32,467 nt of DNA from Desulfamplus sp. GTDB lineage: Bacteria; Desulfobacterota; Desulfobacteria; Desulfobacterales; Desulfobacteraceae. Position 1 is the first letter of the stretch. Each line of letters opens with the position of its first letter. The notes under the pieces were generated by a model. That model was not told where the DNA came from, searched no databases, and saw only the letters and a program-made list of their open reading frames with translations. Positions 25,738-32,467 of the stretch are shown here, piece by piece. A program made the translations under genes and the position numbers. The DNA is taken from positions 1 to 32,467 of the forward strand of contig JADFZO010000033.1 of NCBI GenBank assembly GCA_015232465.1, given 5' to 3'.

Positions 25738-26460
25738 TCAATCTCCATTCATAGGGATAATAATACTGCGTAGCCAACCTGTGAGTGTGTTTCCTTTTAA
25801 CAACTCTTTTTCTTGAAGATCAAGATTCATGTTTATAAGATCAATATCTCCAAATCTATCTTTGCGTGTGGTTATTTTGCGATTAGGATCAAGCTGCTTT
25901 ACAACCCGTGCAGGATTTCCAACTGCAATTGAGTTTGGGGGAATATCGTTTGAGACTACGGCACCAGCACCTATAATGCTGTTCTCTCCAATTGTAACCC
26001 CTTTGCAGATAATTGCACTATCGCCAATCCAGACATTGTTTTTAAGCTTTACAGGATAGGCAGTGTCTGGTGGCAGGCTTCTATCATAAATTCCGTGCCA
26101 ATCTGAATCTGTGATGTAGGCACTGCTTGCAATCATGCAGTTATCTCCAATTGTTATCTCTTGTGCTGCACTTATTCTAACACCAGGAGATATAAGCACA
26201 TGATCTCCAATACGTATCCCTAAAATATCTTTTTTATCTGACCAGACTGTAAGGCGTGTCCGTTTATCAGGTGATGCAAGAAGGGTTATGTTATCTCCAA
26301 TAGTAACAGGAGAACCAAAAACCTCAATATACCAAGGTTTAACTATGTATGGATTTTTTCCAAGTCCATCAAACTGGGGTCTTAAAAAGTGGTCAATGTA
26401 TAGTTTTAAAAACCTAAACCAAAGTTTTTTAACAAAGTATGGACGGTGATCCCTTCTCAT
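25738..26460 (-). CDS. Hexapeptide-repeat (left-handed beta-helix) acyltransferase
   Basis: 240 residues from the ATG at 26460, which overlaps the stop of the upstream gene as ATGA; a TTG at 26469 is a less likely start. Repeats of the [LIV]-G-x-x-x form run through IGDHVLISPGV, IGDNCMIASSAYI, WIGDSAIICKGVTIGENSIIGAGAVV and the closing VGNPARVVK, defining a trimeric beta-helix of the maltose/xenobiotic O-acetyltransferase type. DSDWHG supplies the probable catalytic histidine. The acceptor is unknown; a sugar or glycolipid hydroxyl is likely from family habits. Its place between the toroid protein and the RND adaptor suggests that its product is linked with the pump. Confidence 0.88.
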   Translation of the reverse strand: MRRDHRPYFVKKLWFRFLKLYIDHFLRPQFDGLGKNPYIVKPWYIEVFGSPVTIGDNITLLASPDKRTRLTVWSDKKDILGIRIGDHVLISPGVRISAAQEITIGDNCMIASSAYITDSDWHGIYDRSLPPDTAYPVKLKNNVWIGDSAIICKGVTIGENSIIGAGAVVSNDIPPNSIAVGNPARVVKQLDPNRKITTRKDRFGDIDLINMNLDLQEKELLKGNTLTGWLRSIIIPMNGD

Positions 26461-27536
26461 TTTACACAAATCGCCCCTTCCAAACCTTTAAACTTAAATC
26501 TATCCCAAGATTCATGGCTAAATAGATTTGAAGCTGGCGTTAAACCGTAAAGAGCATCAGCTGCCATCAAAACAACTGCATTTGTCCATGAAATTTTCTC
26601 TTGGGGCCAAATGACCATATCAGGAAATGTGTAACCACACCAAAACGTGCCATCATCGTACGTTCTCTCTTGAATCCACGAAAAGAGAATTCGTGCAAGT
26701 TTGGTGTTTCCCATAGCTGCAAGGGCAATTACAAACTCTGAGGTCTCTGCCATTGTGATCCAAGGACGATCTGATACGCATCTGACACCCTGCCCATCAA
26801 CAACATACTTTTTCCAATATTTCTCTACCCTGTTAAATGCTGCCTCTCCAGTTAAAGCACCAGATAAAATAGGATAAAACCAATACATAGAAAATCTTGA
26901 TTTGCTTATATTGTATATGTGTATCTCTTCTCTAATTGTTCTTCCAAGTTTGTCAAAAGCTCTTTCCCAACAAGGCATATTTATACCAAGAATATGAGCT
27001 ATTGAGATGGCACATTTAAGACTCATGTAGATTGAACTTGAGCCAGTAAGAAGAGCCATCTGATCAACATTGCCTTCAGGGCTTTTTGCCCAATAGATCT
27101 CGCCTCGTTCAGTCTGGAGACTGATTGCAAAATCAACAGCCTTTTTTAAAGTTATCCACATCTTTTTGAGAAAAGATGTATCATCATTTTCTCGCCACCT
27201 TATAAGCCACGTTTGAAACAGACCAGTGGCAATATAGGCTGCCATGTGAGTCTCTGTTGTTCTATCTTGTGGAATCCCGTTTATGTATGAGGAGAACCAT
27301 GAGCCATCTGGATTTTGATTTTTTGCTAACCATAAAAAAGCCTTTTCAGACTCTTTAAAAAAACCGCCAATATTTAGACCCATTGCAGATTCAACCAAGT
27401 CCCATGGGTCTGTTTTTCCATCTTTATGCCATGGGATTTCACCAGATTTATGCTGAAGCTCTACAACCATACCAGCTAATGAGTCAATATTTAGCGTTAG
27501 GTCTTTTTGAAGCTCAAGTTGTTTGGTCTCAATCAA
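26457..27536 (-). CDS. Alpha/alpha-toroid protein with QW-like repeats (prenyltransferase/cyclase-fold)
   Basis: 359 residues from a TTG start at 27536, supported by AAGGAG (27548-27543) with 6-nt spacing; the next in-frame Met is 22 codons on. At least four QW-like repeats occur: LQHKSGEIPW, NQNPDGSWF, LQTERGEIYW and IQERTYDDGTFWCG. The helical spacing between them indicates an (alpha/alpha)6 barrel of the kind shared by squalene cyclases, prenyltransferase subunits and some glycosidases. The cyclase catalytic DxDD motif is not seen, so terpene cyclisation is not supported. Relatives are often labelled prenyltransferase without proof; a glycan-processing role is equally possible. It is the first gene of the five-gene operon ending with the RND outer-membrane factor. 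Confidence 0.65.
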   Translation of the reverse strand: MIETKQLELQKDLTLNIDSLAGMVVELQHKSGEIPWHKDGKTDPWDLVESAMGLNIGGFFKESEKAFLWLAKNQNPDGSWFSSYINGIPQDRTTETHMAAYIATGLFQTWLIRWRENDDTSFLKKMWITLKKAVDFAISLQTERGEIYWAKSPEGNVDQMALLTGSSSIYMSLKCAISIAHILGINMPCWERAFDKLGRTIREEIHIYNISKSRFSMYWFYPILSGALTGEAAFNRVEKYWKKYVVDGQGVRCVSDRPWITMAETSEFVIALAAMGNTKLARILFSWIQERTYDDGTFWCGYTFPDMVIWPQEKISWTNAVVLMAADALYGLTPASNLFSHESWDRFKFKGLEGAICVK

Positions 27537-27615
27537 AATTTTCTCCTTGAAATCTCTATCTTATTTTGAAGACAGTTACTTTTAGTCTTATATTTTTCTT
27601 GTTCGATTAAAATCG

Positions 27616-27653
27616 TGTAGGGGCAAAATAGCAAATATCGCTACGCCCCTACA
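27616..27653. repeat. Interrupted palindrome TGTAGGGGC...GCCCCTACA
   Basis: A 9-bp inverted repeat (27616-27624 with 27645-27653) encloses an inner TAGC/GCTA pair (27629-27632 with 27640-27643). Just before it is CGATT-AA-AATCG (27604-27615). It lies between the stop of the acyl-CoA dehydrogenase gene and the start of the toroid gene, both on the minus strand. It could act as an imperfect terminator for the dehydrogenase or be a dispersed REP-like element. No second copy was seen in the window. Confidence 0.5.
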
Positions 27654-27693
27654 TTATTTTAATTAAACCAGTTTTATATTAAAATTGCAACAA

Positions 27694-29508
27694 CTACCCT
27701 GCAAAAGACTCATCATCAATCTCAACAGCAGCACCGTTTGTGTTTTTAACTGCAATAAGATTGCCCATTGTGATTGGAAGGTATGACTCAACAAAAAATT
27801 GAAGAGATTTTATAAGCCCCTCGTAAAATGGCTTATCCTTCTTTTTGGCTGATTCAAGTTTTTTAGATGCAATTGTTGCTCTCCAAAGTAGCATCCACGC
27901 AAGCACAACATCACCAGTTGCATCTTGAAATGGGTGGGCATTTGCAAATGCGTTTAGAACTTTTGGAGACATTGCAATCTGACCAATATGGATAGCAACC
28001 TCTGCCAATTTATTAAACGCCTTTTCAATCTTCTCTGTGTATGGGTTAAGCGATTCAATCTCTTTTGCAGCAGCAAGAGTTTTTTGCATCTCACCAAAAA
28101 GCTCCATAACTGGTTTTCCGCCATTCATGCTAAGCTTTCTGCCAAGAAGGTCCATAGCCTGAATCCCGTTTGTACCTTCATAAATCATGGTTATACGGCA
28201 ATCTCTTAAAAGTTGAGCCATTGGATACTCTTCAATAAATCCATAGCCACCATAAACCTGCATGCCTTGACTGCAAATCTCAAACGATCTGTCAGTAACA
28301 TAGCCCTTAGCAATAGGTGTTAATACCTCAACAAGCCCTTGATACTTTGCACGCTCCTCTTCAGTTTCGCCCACAATTGCCATATCTGCACAGTAGTTGA
28401 CATAGTATAGAATGCTTCTCATTCCCTCAACAAAGACCTTCATCTTCATAAGCTGTCTTCTAACGTCAGGGTGGTTGATGATTGTAACCGATTTTGCGTT
28501 ACTATTTGCCATATCAAGAAGGGCTTTGCCTTGAACTCTCTGTTTAGCATAATTTACAGCATAAATATAAGATGATGTTGCACATGAAAACCCCTGAAAA
28601 CCAACAAGCAGACGAGCTTCGTTCATCATTACAAACATCGCCTTCATGCCTTTATTTTCCTCTCCAAGAAGAGTGCCAATACAGTTTCCATTGCTGCCAA
28701 GTGCCAATGAGCATGTACTGTTAGCGTGAATACCCAATTTGTGCTCAATGCCAGTGCAGATAACATCATTAAATTCGCCAAGTGAGCCATCTGGATTGAC
28801 TCTAAACTTTGGCACAAGAAAGAGCGATATTCCCCGTGTCCCCTCTGGAGCACCCTCAATACGTGCCAAAACAGGGTGGATTATATTCTCTGTAAGGTCA
28901 TGCTCTCCGCCTGATATAAAGATTTTTGCACCTGTAATAGAGTATGTTCCATCTGGATTTTTTTTAGCACTTGTGGTTAAAGCACCAACATCAGAACCAG
29001 CATTAGGTTCGGTCAAGAGCATTGTACCTGCCCATTTTCCTGAATACATATTTTTCAGATAGAGCCTTTTTTGCTCTTCAGTTCCAAACTGCTCAACAAG
29101 TTTTCCAGCCCCGTGTGTAAGACCTGGGTACATCATAAATGGGTAGTTCGCACCATTAAAATATTCAGCAGCAGCAGAGGAGACAGTTCTTGGCATACCT
29201 TGCCCGCCCCACTCTTGCGATTCAGTTGCTGCAACCCACTCGCCTTCACAAAAAAGCTTATAGAGCTTTTTAAATGGCTCTGGAGTTATAACATTACCAT
29301 TTTCTAATTTACACCCTTGAAGATCACCCTCTTTTTGGGTTGGAAGAATCTCCTTTACTGCAAGATTTCTCGCCTCAGATACAATAAGATCAATGGTTTT
29401 TTTGTTGAACTCCTCAAACATCTCATGCTTTGTTGATAATGACTCTGCATCAAGAACCTCATGGAGCATAAAATCTATATCACGTCTATCTGCAATAAAC
29501 TGTACCAT
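27694..29508 (-). CDS. Acyl-CoA dehydrogenase, 600-residue class with C-terminal extension
   Basis: FAD-dependent oxidation of an acyl-CoA to the enoyl-CoA; cytoplasmic, 604 residues. The N-terminal extension (about 1-40, RRDIDFMLHEVLD) is followed by the helical and beta domains (LLTEPNAGSDVGAL flavin segment, GIHANSTCSLALG). The catalytic glutamate is E444 in YEGTNGIQAMDLLGRK. A C-terminal domain of about 130 residues completes the protein. This layout is that of the large FadE/DmdC-like group rather than the 380-residue short-chain enzymes. The acyl chain specificity, or use of methylthiopropionyl-CoA, cannot be decided. GGAGG lies 8 nt before the ATG. Inverted repeats upstream may be operators. 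Confidence 0.94.
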   Translation of the reverse strand: MVQFIADRRDIDFMLHEVLDAESLSTKHEMFEEFNKKTIDLIVSEARNLAVKEILPTQKEGDLQGCKLENGNVITPEPFKKLYKLFCEGEWVAATESQEWGGQGMPRTVSSAAAEYFNGANYPFMMYPGLTHGAGKLVEQFGTEEQKRLYLKNMYSGKWAGTMLLTEPNAGSDVGALTTSAKKNPDGTYSITGAKIFISGGEHDLTENIIHPVLARIEGAPEGTRGISLFLVPKFRVNPDGSLGEFNDVICTGIEHKLGIHANSTCSLALGSNGNCIGTLLGEENKGMKAMFVMMNEARLLVGFQGFSCATSSYIYAVNYAKQRVQGKALLDMANSNAKSVTIINHPDVRRQLMKMKVFVEGMRSILYYVNYCADMAIVGETEEERAKYQGLVEVLTPIAKGYVTDRSFEICSQGMQVYGGYGFIEEYPMAQLLRDCRITMIYEGTNGIQAMDLLGRKLSMNGGKPVMELFGEMQKTLAAAKEIESLNPYTEKIEKAFNKLAEVAIHIGQIAMSPKVLNAFANAHPFQDATGDVVLAWMLLWRATIASKKLESAKKKDKPFYEGLIKSLQFFVESYLPITMGNLIAVKNTNGAAVEIDDESFAG

Positions 29509-29552
29509 CTTAAAATCCTCCCTAAATCTTTATTGATTTATATTTATTTATT

Positions 29553-29669
29553 ATGAATTACTCTTCATGTTATGAATAGTCTGCTTTAACTTATTAATAT
29601 TAGCTATTGGATTTAAAATCCATTTATAAATACTGAATAGTTATTCATTACACTATAAAAAGTTATAGT
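29553..29669. promoter_or_regulatory. Cluster of inverted repeats upstream of the acyl-CoA dehydrogenase gene
   Basis: The 307-bp gap 29509-29815 holds no gene. Within it are ATGAA-N6-TTCAT (29553-29568), TGAATA-GT-TATTCA (29634-29647) and ACTATAA-AAAG-TTATAGT (29652-29669). A minus-strand TTGACT (29672-29667) abuts the last one, although no good -10 follows at standard spacing. The TGAATA/TATTCA form recalls TetR-family fatty-acid regulator sites, but this is a resemblance only. Confidence 0.4.
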
Positions 29670-29815
29670 CAATAATAATTTTTATTTTTAACATTTTTTT
29701 TTATGTTGAAGCGTGTTTTAATGTTAAATTATAGGTGTAAAATTTTTGTGGTTTTTGTGGATTTAACGCAATCTTAAGATAAAATTTTAGCAAAAAATGA
29801 AAAATGGAGGATACT

Positions 29816-30118
29816 ATGCAGTTTGTTGTATTGGGTTATGACGGGACAGATGAAAAGGCACTTGAAAAAAGAATGGCAGTAAGAGAGGCACATCTAAAAA
29901 TGGCTTCTGATATGTATGAGCAAGGCAAATGGCTCTATGCTGCTGCAATTTTAAATGATGCTGGCAATATGTGCGGCTCTATGATTGTGTGTCAATTTGA
30001 TTCAATTGAGGCTCTAAAATCTGAATGGTTAGACTCTGAGCCATACATGGTTGGAAAAGTTTGGGAAAAAGTTGAGATTAAACAGGCAAAAGTTGCCCCT
30101 TTTTGTGCAAAGGGATAA
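29816..30118 (+). CDS. YciI-like protein
   Basis: 100 residues from the ATG at 29816, chosen because GGAGG (29806-29810) stands 5 nt upstream; an ATG at 29804 would overlap that site. The sequence begins MQFVVLGYDGTDEKALEKRMAVREAHL, with the conserved histidine H26, and carries YAAAILNDAG and a SMIVCQFDSIEAL segment, typical of YciI-family ferredoxin-like dimers. The biochemical function in this group is unknown. The DUF1456 gene starts 6 bp after its stop, so the two probably share a transcript. Confidence 0.85.
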   Translation: MQFVVLGYDGTDEKALEKRMAVREAHLKMASDMYEQGKWLYAAAILNDAGNMCGSMIVCQFDSIEALKSEWLDSEPYMVGKVWEKVEIKQAKVAPFCAKG

Positions 30119-30124
30119 AAGATA

Positions 30125-30616
30125 ATGCAAAACAATGATGTGCTAAGAATATTTAGGTATGCTCTAAATATTCCTGATACTACAATGGTAAATATATTTA
30201 CAACAGCAGGGTGTAAGATAGATAGATCGCAGCTTTTAAACCTTTTAAAAAAGAGAGAAGAGCCAAATTTTGTCTTTTGCTCTTCAACTCTACTTGAGAA
30301 ATTTTTTGATGGACTAATCATCTATAATAGGGGCAGACAAGATGATGAACCTTTAAAATCGAGCAACCAGTCAGTAAATAGAGGGAAACCACAACCAGAG
30401 TCGTTAAGCAACAATCTTATCCTAAAAAAGATACGAATAGCCCTTGATCTTAAGCAAGATGATATGATTGAGATTTTTAGACTTGGCAATGTAAACGTAA
30501 CAAAGGGTGAATTTACAGCAATGTTTAGGAAAGAGGGGCACAAAAACTACAAAGAGTGCGGGGATCAATACATGAAAAAATTTTTGCAAGGACTTGCAGT
30601 GCGTCATAGAGTTTAA
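30125..30616 (+). CDS. DUF1456 family protein (YehS-like)
   Basis: 163 residues made of two copies of an approximately 65-residue helical unit. The first begins NNDVLRIFRYALNIPDTTMVNIF and the second NNLILKKIRIALDLKQDDMIEIF. The second copy closes with FRKEGHKNYKECGDQYMKKFLQGL, a signature of the family that includes E. coli YehS. A polar linker of about 25 residues joins them. The molecular role is not known. AAGGGA lies about 9 nt before the ATG. Confidence 0.9.
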   Translation: MQNNDVLRIFRYALNIPDTTMVNIFTTAGCKIDRSQLLNLLKKREEPNFVFCSSTLLEKFFDGLIIYNRGRQDDEPLKSSNQSVNRGKPQPESLSNNLILKKIRIALDLKQDDMIEIFRLGNVNVTKGEFTAMFRKEGHKNYKECGDQYMKKFLQGLAVRHRV

Positions 30617-30681
30617 CATGCTAAACAATAGCTTAAAATAACCATTTAGAAATCCTTAAGTATATAATGAGGCTATATTCA

Positions 30682-31794
30682 ATGACAGACAAAGAACAAA
30701 AAAGGGTAAAAGTTGCCATTGCAGGGGCAACAGGCTACACAGGGGCTGAACTTGTTAAGCTGATTGTTGGACACCCAAACGCTGAACTTGTGGCAGTTAC
30801 ATCACGCTCTTATGGCGGAGAGCCTTTAGATAACATATTTCCATCACTTAGAAATATTGTGAGTATTAAGTGCGAAGAGATGCAGCCAGAGAATCTATTT
30901 GGCAGGATTGATTGCATATTTCTTGCACTTCCTCATAAAGTCTCAATGGAGTATGCACCTATTTTTCTTAAACAAGATATAAAGGTGATTGATCTTTCAG
31001 CAGATTTTAGGTTCAAAAACCTTTTGGCTTATGAAGAGACATACCAGAAACACTCTGCCCCAGAGCTTTTGCAAAAATCGGTTTACGGTCTGAGCGAAAT
31101 ATACAAAAATGAGATTACTGGCAACTCAAAAAAAGAGGGGGCTTCTCTTATTGGAAATCCGGGCTGTTATCCAACAAGTTTTTTGCTCCCGACTATCCCG
31201 CTTATCCGCGAAGGTGCACTCAACCGTCAGGGGATAGTTTCAGACTCTAAATCTGGCGTAAGCGGTGCTGGACGCTCGTTGGCTCTAACCTCCCACTACT
31301 GCGAAGTTACAGAGTCCTTTAAGCCCTACAAAGTTGGCTCTCATCGTCATGTTCCAGAGATGGAGGAAGTTTTAAATCAACATGCTGGTCTATCCTCTAA
31401 TTCCTCTAATTCAGAAGATAAAATCAACATAACTTTTGTGCCCCATCTTCTGCCAATGAGCAGAGGAATGCTAACCACAATTTATGCACAACTATCAGAA
31501 AATATTAAAGATAACGCTTATGAGACCATCTTAAATATTTTTAAGAGATACTATTCTGATAATTTTTTTATAAGGCTTCTTCCAAAAGGTAAATTTCCAG
31601 ATACAGCCCATGTTAGAGGTACCAATTTCTGCGATATTGGTTTTTGGATTGATGACAAATCTAAAAGAATAGTTATAGTCTCTGCCATTGATAATATTTT
31701 AAAAGGTGCATCAGGTCAGGCTGTCCAAAATATGAATCTGATGTTTGGCATGGACGAGACAACTGGACTTAAACTCATTCCAGGCTCAATATAA
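30682..31794 (+). CDS. argC: N-acetyl-gamma-glutamyl-phosphate reductase
   Basis: Third step of arginine biosynthesis: NADPH-dependent reduction of N-acetylglutamyl phosphate to the semialdehyde. 370 residues from the ATG at 30682, which has GAGG 9 nt upstream; an ATG at 30667 lacks a site. The Rossmann motif is AGATGYTGAELV and the nucleophile is C162 in GNPGCYPTS. SKSGVSGAGR and SHRHVPEME mark the catalytic domain. Full length. A 28-bp gap separates it from secA on the same strand, suggesting co-transcription. Confidence 0.97.
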   Translation: MTDKEQKRVKVAIAGATGYTGAELVKLIVGHPNAELVAVTSRSYGGEPLDNIFPSLRNIVSIKCEEMQPENLFGRIDCIFLALPHKVSMEYAPIFLKQDIKVIDLSADFRFKNLLAYEETYQKHSAPELLQKSVYGLSEIYKNEITGNSKKEGASLIGNPGCYPTSFLLPTIPLIREGALNRQGIVSDSKSGVSGAGRSLALTSHYCEVTESFKPYKVGSHRHVPEMEEVLNQHAGLSSNSSNSEDKINITFVPHLLPMSRGMLTTIYAQLSENIKDNAYETILNIFKRYYSDNFFIRLLPKGKFPDTAHVRGTNFCDIGFWIDDKSKRIVIVSAIDNILKGASGQAVQNMNLMFGMDETTGLKLIPGSI

Positions 31795-31822
31795 AAAAAC
31801 AAATTAAAGGCATAAAAATCAG

Positions 31823-32467
31823 ATGGTATTCAAACTACTTACAAAGATATTTGGGTCAAATAACGACAGGGCAATAAAAAAGATCATGCCCCTGATAGAG
31901 CAGATCAACTCTCTTGAACCAAAGATTCAAAAGCTAACTGACGAGCAGATAGCTGATAAAACTATTGAGTTTAAAGCAAGATTATCTAAAGGCGAAACTT
32001 TAGATAACATTTTGCCAGAGGCGTTTGCACTTGTTCGTGAAGCATCTTTGCGGACTCTTAAAATGAGACACTTTGATGTGCAGCTTATTGGAGGCATTGC
32101 TCTTCATAAGGGCATGATTGCAGAGATGAAGACTGGTGAAGGAAAAACCTTGATGGCAACTCTTCCAGCTTATCTAAATGCTTTGACTGGAAGAGGCGTT
32201 CATATAGTTACAGTCAATGACTATTTGGCAAAGCGTGATGCTGACTGGATGGGTACCATTTATGGCTTTTTAGGGCTTAGTGTTGGTGTAATTCTTCATA
32301 ACTTAAATGATGAGCAAAGAAAAGAGGGTTACAATGCTGATATAACTTATGGCACAAACAACGAGTTTGGTTTTGATTACCTTCGCGATAACATGAAGTT
32401 TGATAAAGAGACTCTTGCCCAGAGAGAGCTTAGCTTTGCAATTGTTGATGAGGTTGACAGTATTTTG
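31823..32467 (+). CDS. secA: Protein translocase ATPase SecA, N-terminal part
   Basis: The frame is open from the ATG at 31823 to the window end, giving 215 residues; the rest lies outside. Motor of the Sec preprotein export pathway. Walker A is MKTGEGKT at 102-109, the same numbering as in E. coli SecA (K108). [33 protein letters not shown] and the Walker B region DEVDSIL follow. AAAGG stands 12 nt before the ATG, so initiation may be coupled to argC. Confidence 0.97.
   Translation, partial: MVFKLLTKIFGSNNDRAIKKIMPLIEQINSLEPKIQKLTDEQIADKTIEFKARLSKGETLDNILPEAFALVREASLRTLKMRHFDVQLIGGIALHKGMIAEMKTGEGKTLMATLPAYLNALTGRGVHIVTVNDYLAKRDADWMGTIYGFLGLSVGVILHNLNDEQRKEGYNADITYGTNNEFGFDYLRDNMKFDKETLAQRELSFAIVDEVDSIL

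Noticed and set aside
25707-25748. Longer start for the RND adaptor
   Set aside because: It overlaps the end of the acyltransferase gene and lacks a ribosome site, whereas the ATG at 25706 has GGAGG at 7 nt.
26461-26469. TTG start for the hexapeptide acyltransferase
   Set aside because: The ATG at 26460 makes the classic ATGA overlap with the upstream stop; the TTG adds only three residues and no better site.
30663-30668. TATAAT as a -10 box for argC
   Set aside because: No -35 lies at usual spacing, and transcription would start almost at the chosen ATG, leaving no leader for the GAGG site.

Overview
The window is AT-rich DNA from a Gram-negative bacterium. It encodes tripartite RND efflux parts, C-terminal-Phe porins, lipoproteins and periplasmic sensors. 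Several traits together suggest a Desulfobacterota (Desulfobacterales-like) genome: a proteobacterial-type bifunctional chorismate mutase/prephenate dehydrogenase, paired FG-GAP/porin genes, many two-component parts, a large acyl-CoA dehydrogenase and an argC-secA pair. This placement is an inference from gene style, not a database match. No tRNA, rRNA, CRISPR array, insertion sequence or phage gene was seen.

Layout. 1-198 is the tail of a Uma2-type nuclease gene. 281-6290 (+) is a tightly packed run: an RND permease without an adaptor, tyrA, znuA and znuC, with no znuB. 6329-10961 (-) holds a PanP-like PLP decarboxylase followed by a hybrid sensor kinase. 11016-12553 holds tag (+), a single-domain response regulator (-) and a stand-alone Hpt protein (+). 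With the hybrid kinase these supply every part of a His-Asp-His-Asp phosphorelay. A perfect 14-bp bidirectional terminator closes this block.

12644-19675 is the most striking region. Two divergent FG-GAP/VCBS propeller paralogues (14133-15887 - and 16155-17930 +) are each followed by a porin (12644-13855 - and 18047-19675 +). It looks like an inverted duplication of a two-gene FG-GAP plus porin module that has since diverged. The leader of the minus-strand porin carries a promoter-like element, a long hairpin and an orphan, near-perfect Shine-Dalgarno sequence far from any start codon.

19762-27536 (-) reads as one five-gene operon. An alpha/alpha-toroid protein with QW-like repeats and a hexapeptide acyltransferase share a 4-nt overlap. 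They are followed by a complete tripartite RND pump (adaptor lipoprotein, AcrB-type permease, outer-membrane factor lipoprotein). This ties an efflux machine to two possible small-molecule or glycolipid modification proteins.

27694-29508 (-) is a 604-residue acyl-CoA dehydrogenase. Several inverted repeats, possible operators, lie in the 307-bp gap that divides it from the YciI-like and DUF1456 genes (+). The window ends with argC and the first 215 codons of secA (+). Most starts were assigned by Shine-Dalgarno spacing. Two genes appear to use TTG starts.
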